Assembly (NCBI RefSeq): GCF_964656455.1
Contig: NC_135722.1
Location: 51,478,628 to 51,542,627 of the forward strand
Reading direction: 5' to 3'
DNA: 64,000 nt
Origin: Halichoerus grypus
Lineage: Eukaryota > Chordata > Mammalia > Carnivora > Phocidae
A program made the position numbers and the translations under genes. A model generated the notes under the pieces. The model saw only the letters and a program-made list of their open reading frames with translations, was not told the origin of the DNA and searched no databases. Position 1 is the first letter of the stretch. The number at the start of each line of letters is the position of its first letter. Below are positions 35,662 through 63,113 of this stretch, one piece after another.

Positions 35662-36510
35662 CTCAGATTCTTTTATAACAATTCCTGGAGTGCAAATTTT
35701 CCCATTTGTTCCTTTGCTTTGTTCTTCTCCTCTCTCTTCTTCTAATTTTTCCCTGTAAGCTCATTTTAAATAGGACTTGTTTTTCCATAGGTTCCTTTGT
35801 GAAAATTTGATTACGGGACTATCCTTACAATTTTGTTTGCTTCACTGGCCCAGGACTAGCTTTTTGTCAATTTTTCATTGTGATATCCCAGAAACACTAG
35901 GGTATTGTGAATTTGGACCACATTTGCACAGACAGCAAATGTATAAGTTTCTGTGTAGATGATTCTTTCTACTTACATCCCTGAGTTATGGTAGATTTTC
36001 TTTTATTTCCCTACTGATCACCAGATCAATGAGTGGTGTTCTAGTTTTTATTTCACAAGGAAGTGGTCCTTTGAGACTCCTGTCTTTGTTGAAGCCCTAG
36101 CACTCAGCTATTAGGCCTATATCTTGGTCCCAAGTCTGTACAAAACTCCTTAACTTCCACTTCACACATCTTGGACTTTTGGGTTCCCATTCATTTCTGG
36201 CACCTTGGGATCTCCCATTTTTAGTTTCAAGCCCAGTTGTGTGTTGAACTTTTTGTTGTTTTTGTTACATACTATTTCCATGTTTGAGGGTGGGAAGGGG
36301 GTTTGCCTGGAACTACTCCATCTGTTGCATATTGGTCAGAAGTCACCCCAAAACAAAGGGTCTTTTGAAAACACAAATATGGTCATTTCATTCTCTTAGG
36401 ATGGCATTCAAGGCACTATAAAAGCAGGAAACTTGCCTCTCTAGTTTCATTTTCCACCGCTTTCTTCTCTTCTCCACACCCAGACAGTTAAATTAAAATT
36501 AAAAATTATA
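35662..36510. other. Intergenic, no gene recognised
   Basis: T-rich unassigned sequence. Short open frames (35777-35962, 36205-36399) have no support. Confidence 0.45.
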
Positions 36511-36645
36511 ACTCATCTATTTGTTGGGCTGGATATGACGGCTACAAGTAGTGTTCACCTTGTGACAATTCAGTGGAACTGTATACTTGTGATTTGCATA
36601 TTTTTCCATGTATATCTCAATAAAAGAAGTTTAAGTAAAAGAACA
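36511..36645 (+). mobile_element. Old LINE 3' end (low confidence)
   Basis: The terminal pattern TTGTGATTTGCATATTTTTC ... CTCAATAAAAGAAGTTTAAG matches old L1 3' ends in plus orientation. Confidence 0.5.
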
Positions 36646-37007
36646 TGATTTTTTAGAAGGATAAACGTTTATTCACCTTTCCGATTTTTTCTTTGGTAAT
36701 TAATTGGTCTATTCAAAGTATGTTTTGGGTGTCTGCTGGGAAATTACCTATTTGCTCTGTTTCCAAATTTGTTGCCACAGAATTCTCCTGAAATTATTTA
36801 AAATTTTTCCATATCTACATGATTTCTCATTCCTAATCTTGCACTTTTTTCTATTTATCAGGCTGAGGTTTTATCTATTTTACTGGTGTTTTCAAAGAGT
36901 CATTTTTCTACTTATCCTTTCTCCTTTTTAACTTCAAGTTTTATCTTTATTGGTCTATTTTCTATTTTCTTATGGCTTAAATGTGTTTTTTTTCCCCTAA
37001 ATCTTTT
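36646..37007 (-). mobile_element. Old L1-like fragment (low confidence)
   Basis: T-rich sequence resembling reverse-oriented L1 ORF2 (TTTACTGGTGTTTTCAAAGA; TCTATTTTCTATTTTCTTAT). Boundaries uncertain. Confidence 0.4.
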
Positions 37008-37168
37008 TGGTTTTTTTTTGAGGGGGGGGTGGGGCAGAGGGACAGAGAGAATCTTAAGCAGGCTCTGTCCCCAGCGTGGAGCCTGACACAGGGCTCGATC
37101 TCACAACCCTGAGATCATGACCTGAGCCAAAATCAGATGCTTAACTGACTGAACCACCCAGATGCCCC
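37008..37168 (-). mobile_element. Can-SINE, truncated or diverged
   Basis: Minus-strand copy ending CCACCCAGATGCCCC, with a short tail region (T-run plus G8). Confidence 0.85.
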
Positions 37169-38400
37169 TTCCTAAATTTCTAAAACAATCACCACGCATC
37201 TTTGAGTTTTTCTTTTTGAATAATAAAGGTGTTATATTTTCATTTTCAAGCCCTGTCTCATGCATTCCAGGATACTCAATAGGGGTTCTGGGTCTTGCTT
37301 TGCCCCATTTGCTCAGGGTCCAATCCTGGCAGATCCTACTGGCTGGCCACAAGAACATGACAAATAAACGTGTGCTCAGTGAATAAATGACACTGTTCTG
37401 TCCTGGGACCCACTGTGAAGATCTGTGCTCACTGCAGGGCACGCCCAACCATCCGAATACCTGGAGCATCTGTCACATGCTGGCACTGTGTCAGGTCCTG
37501 TGAATAGGACAGTGAGCTGGACAACCGAGTATCTGCCCTCTGGGTGCTTACAGTGCTTTCTGGTGACAAAGACAGACACAGAACAAGTAATGCAAGTGAG
37601 CTGAGTGTTGCCTAGGATGCTATGGAAGCATAAGATAGGGGCCGACATCCCTTAGGAGGTGTAGTTAAGAATTTGTAGAAGTGATACTTAAGTCCCTCAA
37701 AATCTGAGGGTCTACCCTATCTCCTCCTCTCCTCTCAGGAAGGTGGCCATTGGGTTTTCTAATACAAAAGTTATCTGGTCTTGAGTTATATGCCTCCTGC
37801 TCCTGGCCACAGCTGACTGAACCAAAGACTGATCACCAGGGATAAGAACTTTATCTACTAGGAATGTTCCATATAGGATGGTCACTGACTGACTGCATTA
37901 GAGCCTTCAAGGGAGGTCTGAACACCCAACAGAGTGAAAGGAGAAGAAAAGGAGATAGTAGAAGAAGAGAAAAAGAACAGTAGAGTATAACAATAGCCAC
38001 AAATCCTATGGTACTGGATTGGACCTGCAGGTATCAATGTGAGCTCACGATTTTTAATAATATACATAGAGATACAGTAATAAATTCAGATGTGCGTGTT
38101 AACACGAATACACCTATTTCCTAGCTCTGTGTGCGGAAAGGGCCTAGAAGGAATGACACTCCAGTACCAATGAATACACTGAGTGCCTGTTCTCGAGTGC
38201 AAGGGACCAGGAGCTATCTGGGAAAACAGCTGATGCCAGGGCTGGGACAGGAAAAATATGAGTGAGCTTGGAACATCTTGTGGCGCTAGAGAGTAAGGAA
38301 GGGATAAAAAAAATGATGGGGGCAATGCCAAAACAATACAGAAGCCAACCTGAAAGCGGTCCCAATGGCCAAATCTGGGCCAGTATGAGCAACGAATAAA
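37169..38400. other. Intergenic, no gene recognised
   Basis: Unassigned sequence. Minus-strand frames of 80-120 codons at 37101-37648 have no recognisable motif. Confidence 0.45.
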
Positions 38401-39226
38401 CTACCATAGTATTATATTATAACCCACAGAATAAGACAAATATCCATTAGTTTATACTGATATAAATAAATTATTGAATAAATATATGGGAGAAAAGAGA
38501 TAGCTCTTCCCTACAGAATACCAATTAATAAATACAGATGAGATAAGTAAACAGAAAGTCATCATTAGGCCAACACAGCATAAATACTTGTAAGCAAAAA
38601 CCATCGAAGGATGCTAAAATTCGTAGCAAAAGTTTAAGGACAAATAAGACATTTACACAGCTTCAAAGTATCTCCCCACAAGATTCTTATTAATTTCAAA
38701 GGGGAAATCATTAATTTTACAGTGGAGAAACCTGACACATACCACCACAGTCACATGATCCAAGTTAATATCACCCCCCGCTAGAAGGCACCTTTAGAAG
38801 GGCACATCGTCATTCTGGGGTAGTTCTGCCAAAACTGCAGACCCTCAATCTAATCATGCGAAAACAGGAGACAAACCCAAACTGAGGAACTTCTATAAAA
38901 TAACTGATCTGGACATTTCAAAAGTGTCAAGGTCATGAAAGGCAAAGAAAGGTGGAGGAACTGCCAAGGGCTGAAGGAGACAAAGGAAACATGACAAAAC
39001 GTAACATGGGATCCTGGATTGGACCCTAGACCAGATAAAGGACATCAGTGGGAAAAATGGCAAAATCTGAATGTCTACAGATTAGTTAGTACTGTGTCAA
39101 TGTTAATTTCCTGCTTTTAATAACTATACTATAGTTTGGTAAGATGTTAATATTAGGAGAAGTGAGGTGAAGGATATAGGAGAACTACTTTGCAACTTTT
39201 TGTAAGTCTATAATGATTTCAAAACA
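38401..39226 (+). mobile_element. Old L1 3'UTR
   Basis: The order ACAAACCCAAACTGAGGAAC, GTGTCAAGGTCATGAAAGGC, GGATCCTGGATTGGACCCTA, TTAATTTCCTGC...GTAAGATGTTAATATTAGGA and TGCAACTTTTTGTAAGTCTA is the well-known 3' end of old L1 (L1MB-like) elements. It ends in CAAAACAAGT, exactly where the AGY array begins. Confidence 0.85.
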
Positions 39227-40198
39227 AGTAGCAGTAGCAGTAGCAGTAGTAGTAGCAGTAGCAGTAGCAGTAGTAGTAGCGGTAGTACCAGTAGTAGCAG
39301 TAGCAGTGGTAGCAGTAGTAGCAGTAGCGGTAGCAGTAGTAGCAGTAGTAGTAGCAGGAGTAGTAGCAGTAGCAGTGGTAGCAGTAGTAGTGGTAGCAGT
39401 AGTAGCAGTAGCAGTGGTAGCAGTAGTAGTGGTAGCAGTAGTAGCAGTAGCAGTAGTAGTAGCATAGTAGTAGTAGCAGTAGCAGTAGTAGTAGCAGTAG
39501 TAATAGCAGTAGCAGTAGCAGGAGTAGTAGCAGTAGCAGTAGTAGTAGTAGCAGTAGTAGTAGCGGCAGTAATAGCAGTAGCAGTAGCAGTAGTAGCAGT
39601 AGTAGTAGTAGCAGTAGCAGGAGTAGTAGTAGGAGTAGTAGCGGTAGTAATAGTAGTAGTAGTGGTAGTAGTAGCAGTAGCAGTGGTAGCAGTAGCAGTA
39701 GTAGCAGTAGCGGTAGTAATAGTAGTAGCAGTAGTAGTAGTAGCGGTAGTAGTAGCAGTAGCAGCAGTAGCAATAGTAGTAGTGGTAATAGTAGCAGTAG
39801 CGGTAGCAGTAGCAGTAGTAATAGTAGTAGTAGCAGTAGTAGTAGTAGTGGTAGTAATAGCAGTAGCAGTGGTAGCAGTAGCAATAGTAGTAGCGGTAAT
39901 AGTAGTAGCAGTAGCAGTGGTAGCAGTAGCAGTAGTAGTAGCGGTAGTAGTAGCAGGAGTAGCAGTAGTAGTAGTAGCAGTAGCAGTGGTAGTAGTAGCA
40001 GTAGTAGTAGTGGTAGTAATAGTTGTAGCAGTAGTAGTAGTAGTGGTAGTAGTAGCAGTAGCAGTGGTAGCAGTAGCAGTAGTAGTAGCGGTAATAGTAG
40101 TAGCAGTAGCAGTGGTAGTGGTAGCAATAGCAGTAGCAGCAGCAGCAGTAGCAGTAGCAGGAGTAGTAGCAGTAGCAGTAGTAGTAGTAGCAGTAGTA
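39227..40198. repeat. Large (AGT/AGC)n trinucleotide array
   Basis: About 324 three-base units are almost all AGT or AGC, with scattered GGT, AAT and AGG variants. The three-base phase holds across nearly 1 kb apart from a one-base slip near 39463. All three minus-strand frames and two plus-strand frames are open simply because no stop can form (Ser; Val/Ala; Thr/Ala; Leu; Tyr/Cys). The long open frames here are therefore not genes. The array starts at the A-rich end of an old L1, so expansion from the L1 tail is likely. Confidence 0.97.
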
Positions 40199-41459
40199 AA
40201 AAGAACAGCAGTTACTGAGGTAGGGAGCAGCAGACAGCTCCCTGAGGGCCTGGACGGTGACTGCTGGAGCATCTGCTGGAGCCCATGTCCTGACTTCTGA
40301 CTGCCTCGTACCCGCCACATTGTTCTGGCATTCTGCCATCACCTAAGGGACTTTAATTCCTGCCTCTATTTTCTGCTTCCTGAAAGAGATGAGCTAACAC
40401 CAAAAGGAGGGATCCAAAAAGGCCCTGCAGGGTGATGGGGTGTTCATCAACGGTGGCTACTATCGATGGTGCCCAAGGATGCACCAGGCCTCGCTGTGTC
40501 CTGCTAAGCCGGGGCTGAAACGGGGCTCGTTTGTGGTATGCCCTTGGGGGATGGTGTGCAGACCCTCTGCTTTGTGACTAACAGGCAGACTGCCCGGGGG
40601 AGTGGTTTATTCCAGGCTAAGTCGGCTGGGACAGCAGTATAGACAGAGCTGACGCAGACTCCATGGCCACCTGGGCACAGCCTGATTTCATGCTCTCTCT
40701 CCCTACAGCTCCCCGATGTCTGTGTTCGTCTCCTGAAGGAGGCCCCATAGAGCTGAGCTTGCTTGGTCATTTGGTACTGTTGTCCAGTCCTGGAGCAGAG
40801 CAGGGTAGTGACCCACTCAGCCTTCCTCCTCGAGGTGCCTTATACTGGCTTAGTTCCAGAGCTGGAGAAACATGGTCTGGCCTGACACCAGAATGTGTGG
40901 TGAGGGGGAACAGCCACCATATGGCAGTGGACGGGGGAGGAGTTCTATGGGTCCCTTCTCCTTGGAATTCTAAGCTATGGGAAAGAGGTAGCTACAGTCT
41001 ACACTGCACAACCTCTGTGCCTGGGCCTCTGCACTCTTTCTCCACAATCTGTGCAGACATTCTGGGGACTCAGTTGCATGAGGGCCAGCAGAGGGTGGCA
41101 GGGCACAGCCCGGTCCCCGTCTTTTCCCAGGCAGATCTGTTCTCAGCGGCCAAACTTCAGAGCTTCCTGGGACCATGATGAAGGTCCAGAGACTATAGAC
41201 CATGGGGATCATGCTGAAGGATAGACATAAGGGACCTCCTTCTCTTCCCTGCCTTGAAGGGGATGGGGAGGCAGCCCCTCTCTTGGAGACCTGTTAGCAA
41301 GTTTTGGGCCCATAATAAAAGGTCCAGGGGAAGGCAAAATCCCTATTTTTGACTTTGAGGCTGAGGAGGGGCCTTCTGGGGGCTATGAGGAGGTAAACAG
41401 GCCTCAGGCTGGGTGGAGAGGAGGGAAAGGGCATGAGGGGAAGATAGGTCAGTTGCCAT
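40199..41459. other. Intergenic between the AGY array and CLPB, no gene recognised
   Basis: GC-moderate sequence without SINE or L1 that I recognise. A 171-codon plus-strand frame at 40663-41178 has no motif or splice support and is probably chance. Confidence 0.45.
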
Positions 41460-41518
41460 GCCACAGCCGAGGGGCCTTTATTAGATGTTGAGAGCATGGA
41501 GAGGCAGGTGGGTAGAAG
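41460..41518 (-). other. CLPB: CLPB 3'UTR
   Basis: A very short 3'UTR between the stop (41519-41521) and an estimated cleavage site. The AATAAA signal is at 41477-41482 on the minus strand, only 37 bases past the stop. Confidence 0.7.
41477..41482 (-). terminator. CLPB: CLPB poly(A) signal AATAAA
   Basis: TTTATT on the plus strand gives a canonical signal 37 bases downstream of the stop codon; no better candidate lies nearer the stop. It gives an unusually short 3'UTR. Confidence 0.7.
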
Positions 41519-56869
<15,351 letters not shown>

Positions 56870-57714
56870 CTAGGGCCAAACACACAAGATTGGGGGGGGC
56901 GGTGAACAGGGAGGGAGGCAGATAAATCAATGACACAAAAGGCAGGATAATTATCACTAAGTATACAATATGTTTTACTGCTCTGCGCCCACTCAAAGTC
57001 CTCACTACCATTAGTGCTGCCTAATCTGATTAGCTGGCAAGGCCCCTAGAGACACCTAATCAGGTTAGCATGGATTTGGAAAGCTGCCCAGAGCAGATTT
57101 CGGATAAAGTTTTCCAGGATGAGCACTCAGCGTTGCCAGGGAAACTGAAAGGCGGGTGGATGGTGAATGGAGGGGTAGGGGGCTGGTGAAGGAGAATTCA
57201 AGAGGAACTTTAGCTCTCAGATGGCTGGTTCCCCATCTACTCACCACTGGTGGGAGACTGAGCCTGCCTCCTATGCAAACAGAAGAGACAGAAGCCCATG
57301 GCAGGCCCTAAGGGATCTGGGGTGTGAGCTCTGGACTCTCCCATTTGGGGAAACCAAGATCTAGTCCACTGTCTGGAAGTATAGCCAAATGTACTTTCTG
57401 GAATCCAGTCAAGGGTAGTGTGGAGCTCAGGGCACAGACGGGTGAGCCACTCGGTTAGCACTGCCACTAACCATGGCCTCCAGTGGGGAGCAGTGCTGGG
57501 GGAGTGGGACAGATCTGTACTAGGTTCCCTGGGAGTTCAGCTCTGCTCGAGTGAGACCTGACCGCTCCTCTTCAGGAGGAAGTATATATATAATCAATGG
57601 CTGTGCATTCAAGGTGAGGAAATTAAGTGCCTAACTACGGAGCGGGAGAATCAGGCTCAGAGGTGTCACTCAAGCAGAAGAGCAGGGGGAGGAATGAGGC
57701 AGAACCATTAGAAG

Positions 57715-57905
57715 AACAACCATTTATTGAACATGCTATTTGCTGGGCACAACTGGAAAAACTGTCAACATTTTTTATTACTCAAGACCCACACAAACAT
57801 CATGAAAGGGAAAGTATTATTCTCACTTCTATTATACTAAACAGGAAACTGAGGCAAAAGATAAAGAGACTTGCCCAAGTCATACAACTAGATTACTAGT
57901 TGACT
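57715..57905 (-). mobile_element. MIR SINE
   Basis: Reverse MIR: ACCATTTATTGAACATGCTA, ACAGGAAACTGAGGCAAAAG, GACTTGCCCAAGTCATACAA. Confidence 0.85.
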
Positions 57906-59574
57906 GGTAGAGATGGTAGAGTCTCTTCTCTCTCTAAACATTTCTTTTTTTTGCTCATATACGGCTGCTTTAAAAAAGTGAGTATCAATTTGGGTTGCAT
58001 TAATGGGAACATGGCAGTCAGAAGCAGGAAGGGACAGAGCACTGTGTTATGTCAGGGTTGGTCTGCATGTATGGTCTGGTTCTCAGAGTGTCAGGGGGAG
58101 ATAAACAAAGGGATATATGTCAGAAGACAAGGCCTAAAAAACAAGTCAACTGAGAAAGAGTTGATGGTCTTGGGGAAGTACTGGCCAGTACTGAGGTACA
58201 AGGATCCTAAACGCTATACTGTGTGCTACAATCTGTATGGCTGGGTTCCAGAGAAGTAGCTGCGGAGGTCAGGGACGGCTTTCTGGAAGAAGTGGGACTG
58301 ATGAGGGATCGTGGAGGCTGGGAAGGATCTGGAGGGAAAAAAGGTGGCCAGCATGACACAGGTGGAGAGACAAGAATGAACATGAGTAGTTGTGGGTGGA
58401 GTCAGATTATGGTCTCAAATACCTGCCTTAGGACTTCAGGTCCGTGTTGTAGCCTTTCTCATCTCAAACTCAAACGCTGCTACCTAAAGATCTTTCTAGT
58501 TCTGGCCTCAGCAGGAACAGATGGAAGTGCAACCTCTTGGGAGACACCCCCTGAGAAAACACTCAAGTCCAGCCTCTCCCTTGGGCAAGGTCCCAGATCA
58601 TCTCTAAACTAGCTGACCCAGCTCTATGGAAGGCTTGGCTCTCGAACCCACCAGCCTCACAGGTACCTGAAGGCTGCGGATGATGAGGGGTAGTCCAAGC
58701 CTGGCTGAGATGGGAGTCCCCAGTGCCCCGAGAGAAACAAGAACCCATGGGTGGGGTTTTTGGGGAGGCAGAGATATAAATGGCAAAGGCTAGACTTCTG
58801 TGGACACTATAGGTAGATGTGTGTTGGGGCAGGGGTGAGAGAGGGATTATCTGAAAGGAATCACATTCTTCCAAAAGTTGGGTGAACTGAGAAGGTAGGC
58901 TGGAAAGAAGCTGAGCATGAACTGGGTTCAGGCTTCATGGGGTATCTGGGAGAGGCAGAAGTGCCCAGGCATCACTCAGACAGGTGGCCTGGGGGAAGTG
59001 GGGTTCCCCAGGTGTTAGGTACCTGAGGTTCTGATCTTGATTTCTCTTTCAGGAAAGCTTCCCAGCTACTGAGAGCTGCACACTGCTGGGCTATGCAGTT
59101 CAAAAACGCCATGGAGAAGGTGGAATTGGATTATGCCTGGGGCCATCTTTCCCCCTTCTTTTCTAATAATGCACCTGGGAGAGAGCTCTTTATAATGCCA
59201 GGCAGACTCCACTGCACAGCTGTCCCTGGCCAATTCTGCCAGACCCGGGGCATGAGTCTGGGGTGGGTTTGATCTGGCCCCCTGTGAAACAGGCGAAATG
59301 CCAACCATTAAACAATTACAACTCTGGATATTTCTAATAATATCTGAAGAGAAAAACGACCAAGCAGATGGAGTCCGACAGAATGAAAAATGGAAGCAGC
59401 TAGGAAAGACTGAGGAAGGCAGGCCCCCAGGGTGTGTGGCTGCCAGGGTGGCTGATGACCACGGCTGGGAGCCTTGAGGGTTCTGTCAGGCTGGGGCAGA
59501 GACACTGATGGGCCACTGGAGACGTGGCCATAGGTACTGATGTCTCACTGTGGACCAGCAAATGCAGCAACTTA

Positions 59575-59935
59575 CTCCGCTAGACTTTTCAGTCTATTAA
59601 AAACTTCCATAGACATAACTTCATTTGAGCCTCATTATGAATCTACAAAGCTGGCAGGGCAGGGAATTTGATTCCCTTCTTCTTCTTCTTTTTTTTTTTA
59701 AGTTTATTTAGTTTTTAGTAATCTCTACACCCAATGTGGGGCTCGAACTCACAACCCTGAGATCAAGAGTTGCATGCTCTTCTGATTCAGCCAGCCAGGC
59801 GTCCCTTGGTTCCCTTCTTACAGATGAGGAAATATGTGCGGAGAAGTTAGGTAACCTGCTCAAGGTTACACAGGTAAACAAATGAAGGCCCTGGGCTTTA
59901 CCCTCAGCTCTGGCTAACTCGCGAGCCTGAACTTG
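59575..59935 (-). mobile_element. MIR SINE interrupted by a Can-SINE
   Basis: Reverse MIR pieces at 59575-59681 and 59806-59935 (CTTACAGATGAGGAAATATG; AACCTGCTCAAGGTTACACA) flank the SINE. Confidence 0.8.
59682..59805 (-). mobile_element. Can-SINE, short tRNA-like subtype, inside an MIR
   Basis: CCAATGTGGGGCTCGAACTC, GAGATCAAGAGTTGCATGCT, CAGCCAGCCAGGCGTCCC. The target duplication TTGATTCCCTTCTT / TTGGTTCCCTTCTT flanks it. Confidence 0.88.
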
Positions 59936-60004
59936 TGCTTCAGGAGTTTAAAGAAAGGAGTCAGCCCTCCCCGGCCACAGCACCTCCTCATACCCTAGCC
60001 TCAC

Positions 60005-60270
60005 CCAGAAAACTTGTCTTTCTGTGGCTTCCAGTCTAGCTCATTCAGCCTTCGATACATGGCCTCAGGAGCCCCTGTCCTCTGCCTCCTGACTACTCTC
60101 TGGGCTCGAGATGGTGTCAGGGTCCCCTGAGCAGGCAGCTCAGCCCCTTCCCTGGCCGGCCCCATCTCTGCTAGCTCCCCAGGCCCAGCTGCCTCTCCAC
60201 AGGCTGGGCCAGCACCAGTGCCTCCTTGCTGTGTTCCTCCCCTTAGCAGAACGCCTTCTCCCGGCTGCAC
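60005..60270 (-). other. Exon-like open frame in CLPB intron (speculative)
   Basis: An 89-codon minus-strand frame ends at PQKDKFSG, next to a good donor (CTGG|GTGAGG at 60005/60004). It lies in sense orientation to CLPB. The first half is G/A/E-rich and low in information; the last part (MYRRLNELDWKPQKDKF) looks more protein-like. I recognise no family, and it may be chance. Confidence 0.15.
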
Positions 60271-60389
60271 CCACCACTACCGGACCATCTTCAAACTCAC
60301 ACGCAGCAACCTTTTCGATGATCCAACCCCACCTCTACTCCATTAACTCCCGGGGTCTGTATTCTCTGGTCCACTTCACCTACAGGGTG

Positions 60390-60520
60390 GTATGGTAGAC
60401 AGGGTAGGAGTTATAGGATCTAGTTTGGAGTCCTGGCTCTGCCACTTTCTAGCTAACTGGCTTTGAATAAAACACTCCTGTAGAGCCTTGGTTTCTTCAG
60501 CTATAAAACAGGAATGCTCA
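60390..60520 (+). mobile_element. MIR SINE
   Basis: GTCCTGGCTCTGCCACTTTC, TTGGTTTCTTCAGCTATAAA: the core of a plus-strand MIR. Confidence 0.8.
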
Positions 60521-62907
60521 GACACATGCTACGCCAGCCCCACACGTAGATGAAATGAGCCCAGGGTTATGAAGGCACTCTGTACGAGCCCGATCATCAG
60601 AAAAGTGCCAGCCACAGTAGTCACAGTAGCAGTGGCAGCTGTAGTGGTATGGGACACATACCTCTTTCATCCTCGTGCTAGTCCTGAGCAGTATTACCTC
60701 CATTTTACAGAAGAGAAGACGGGGGCTCAGTGAGGGGCAGTACAAGGCGTTTCATCCACCTGCGCCTTTGGTGTCCTGGAGGAGGGTGTGCTCAGGCTGG
60801 ATAGTCTGTGAGAGCAGGTGCTAGGAGCTTCATTTCCTGAGGGACCCTTGGGACTAGCCCAGAGGTGGTATAATGCTTGCTGACTAAATGAATTAATTGT
60901 TGGTCTTTCTGGAATCACGAGGAGGAAAAAACAGATACTTCGATTTCCATTCTACAGAGAAGAAGAGTGAGGCCTGGACCCGAGTCTCAATGCTCCTAGC
61001 GGTCATTATTACCCGTGGGTGAAGAAGGCTTCCTCTCTCTTCTTAACCCCTCTCCAGGGAGCCTTCTCCATCTGTGCAGCAAACAAGCTCTGAGCCAGGT
61101 GCTGGGCTAAAGAAAGGTCTGTGCCATTTAGGTGAGCGCTGCTGTGTGGGATGGGAGTCCTGGGAGAAGTGAGGGAAGATCCATTCGTGCCCGACTGACA
61201 CCTGCCAGGATGATGAGGGGCCACTGCCAGGCAGTACGGGTGTGATGGACATTCCAGACAGAAAGACCCATCGTGTGCAAAACCAAAGCGAGAGGAGACC
61301 ACTGCCTCCTCCTCCCATCCCAGGCCTTTGCCTCCGTCCAGCTCCAGGTTCTGAGGCCATCTGAGGGCTGACTCCTCCTTCCTGGTAAGTTCTAGTGATC
61401 TGGTGTGGGAGGGTTTTTTTAGCCTAACATGTTTGGAACATGTTTGTCCCATGCTTGTGGCATCTCTTAGGGGAACCAGTCCTTCAGAGGAACTCTTGTG
61501 GTTGAGTCACCTGAACATCTTTAGCAATCTCCTGTCTACAGCTTGTAGGTTCGGAGAGCACAGCAAGTGCTCAAGAAGTGCTTGCTGTCAGAATGGGTAC
61601 TGACTAGAGCCTCAGGTCGGGAGGATGAGAGAACAGTTCTCTTCTTAGTCTCTAAGGATTAGTGTTTCTGAAGGCAAACTATTGCTACTGAGTGGTTACA
61701 TATAAACAATGTAAATAGCTTTTGCTGAACACCCTCCACCCCAGGTGTGTGTGCACGCATGTGTGTGCTGGGGCAGTAATCACTGGAAGGAAGAGCACCA
61801 CCCTTCCAGAAGGAGGCTGGGATGAGAATCTGTGTCGCAGAGAGGCTGAATGTCAAGAGGGGCTCAAGCTTCATTCACTCGAGTTTAGCACACACACCTG
61901 TGTGCCCAACCCTGGGGAAATGCTGAACGAGAGGTAGTTCCTGACCTTTGGAGAGAGACATTCAAAGAGATGTCCTGTGGTAAGTGCAGTGATGAAAGGT
62001 GTCCATGGGAAGCCCCAAGAACGGGCCCTGTGTCCTGGCGGGGGACTAAGAAGGCTTTCTGGAGAAGGCCTTCTGGAGAAGGCCTGGGTCTTGAGTATCT
62101 CGGCAGGCCAGGGAAAGGGCAGGATGGTGTGGACAACGAGAACATCTGAAGTGGTATGGGTGGAGGTGGGACTGCAAGCAGTTTTCTAAATTAATCACCG
62201 CCATGCCATGACTCAGGGATGGCCTGGATGTATATCTTAGCTCAGAAACAGGACTCTGAGGGGGGTCCAGAAAGGTGCAGGGCTTGGGCAATTATGGTTT
62301 TGGACTGTCAAAAAGGGAAGTAAAGCACGAAATAGCCCACTGTGTGTCACGTGGCTGATGCTGAGATTCTGAATTCAGGCCAGACCCCAGCACGGAAGAT
62401 GAGTTGTGATGGCTGAGCTTTCCTGAGGCAATTCATGGGCTTTAGAGTCAAGTGGGAACAGGTACAATGGGTGTTGGTGATAAGCCCCTGGTTAGAGGGA
62501 GCTGCAGGGAAGCTTCCAGGTGTGCAGGCTAACCCAGAGCGGGACTGGGGAATGGCCTGTCCACCCGAGGGGTCAAAGGTCAAGTAGTGTGAGTGTTGTT
62601 ACTATTTCAATACACTCATGTTCCTAGTATGCTTGTGAGCTACTAGAGGGCAGGCTTACAGCTTCTCTCCTTTCCTCAGAGCACAGAGATGGACAGGGGC
62701 CCAACCAAATTACTTTAACAAACTGCGCTACACATCTACTTCACGAAGAGTGCTGTGCCAGGAACTGGAAAAACAAAAATGATTCAGTCATGGTCTCTGC
62801 TCTCAGGAGTCTACAGTCTATTGCTCCTGAACTGAGTTAGGCTAAGTAAAAACCAGCCAGAGTGTGGGAGATGGGGTCAGGAAAGGGCCAGAAGAAAAGT
62901 TATTCCA

Positions 62908-63113
62908 TGGGCGCCTGGGTGGCTCAGTTGGTTAAGCGACTGCCTTCGGCTCAGGTCATGATCCTGGAGTCCCTGGATCGAGTCCCGCATCGGGCTCCCT
63001 GCTCGGCAGGGAGTCTGCTTCTCCCTCTGACCCTCCCCCCTCTCATGTGCTCTCTCTGTCTCATTCTCTCTCTCTCAAATAAATAAATAAAATCTTTAAA
63101 AAAAAAAAAAAAA
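62908..63113 (+). mobile_element. Can-SINE
   Basis: Plus-strand copy with head GGGCGCCTGGGTGGCTCAGT and a long A-tail. A perfect 15-base target duplication (AGAAAAGTTATTCCA) is at 62893-62907 and 63114-63128. Probably young. Confidence 0.96.

Noticed and set aside
39185..40342. Open frames of 385, 370, 302 and 212 codons over the trinucleotide array
   Set aside because: AGT/AGC units cannot form stops in five of six frames. The translations are pure Tyr/Cys, Ala/Thr, Leu or Val/Ala runs with no ordinary protein sequence.
40663..41178. 171-codon plus-strand frame just downstream of CLPB
   Set aside because: No motif and no splice or promoter context; moderate GC makes a chance frame of this length plausible.
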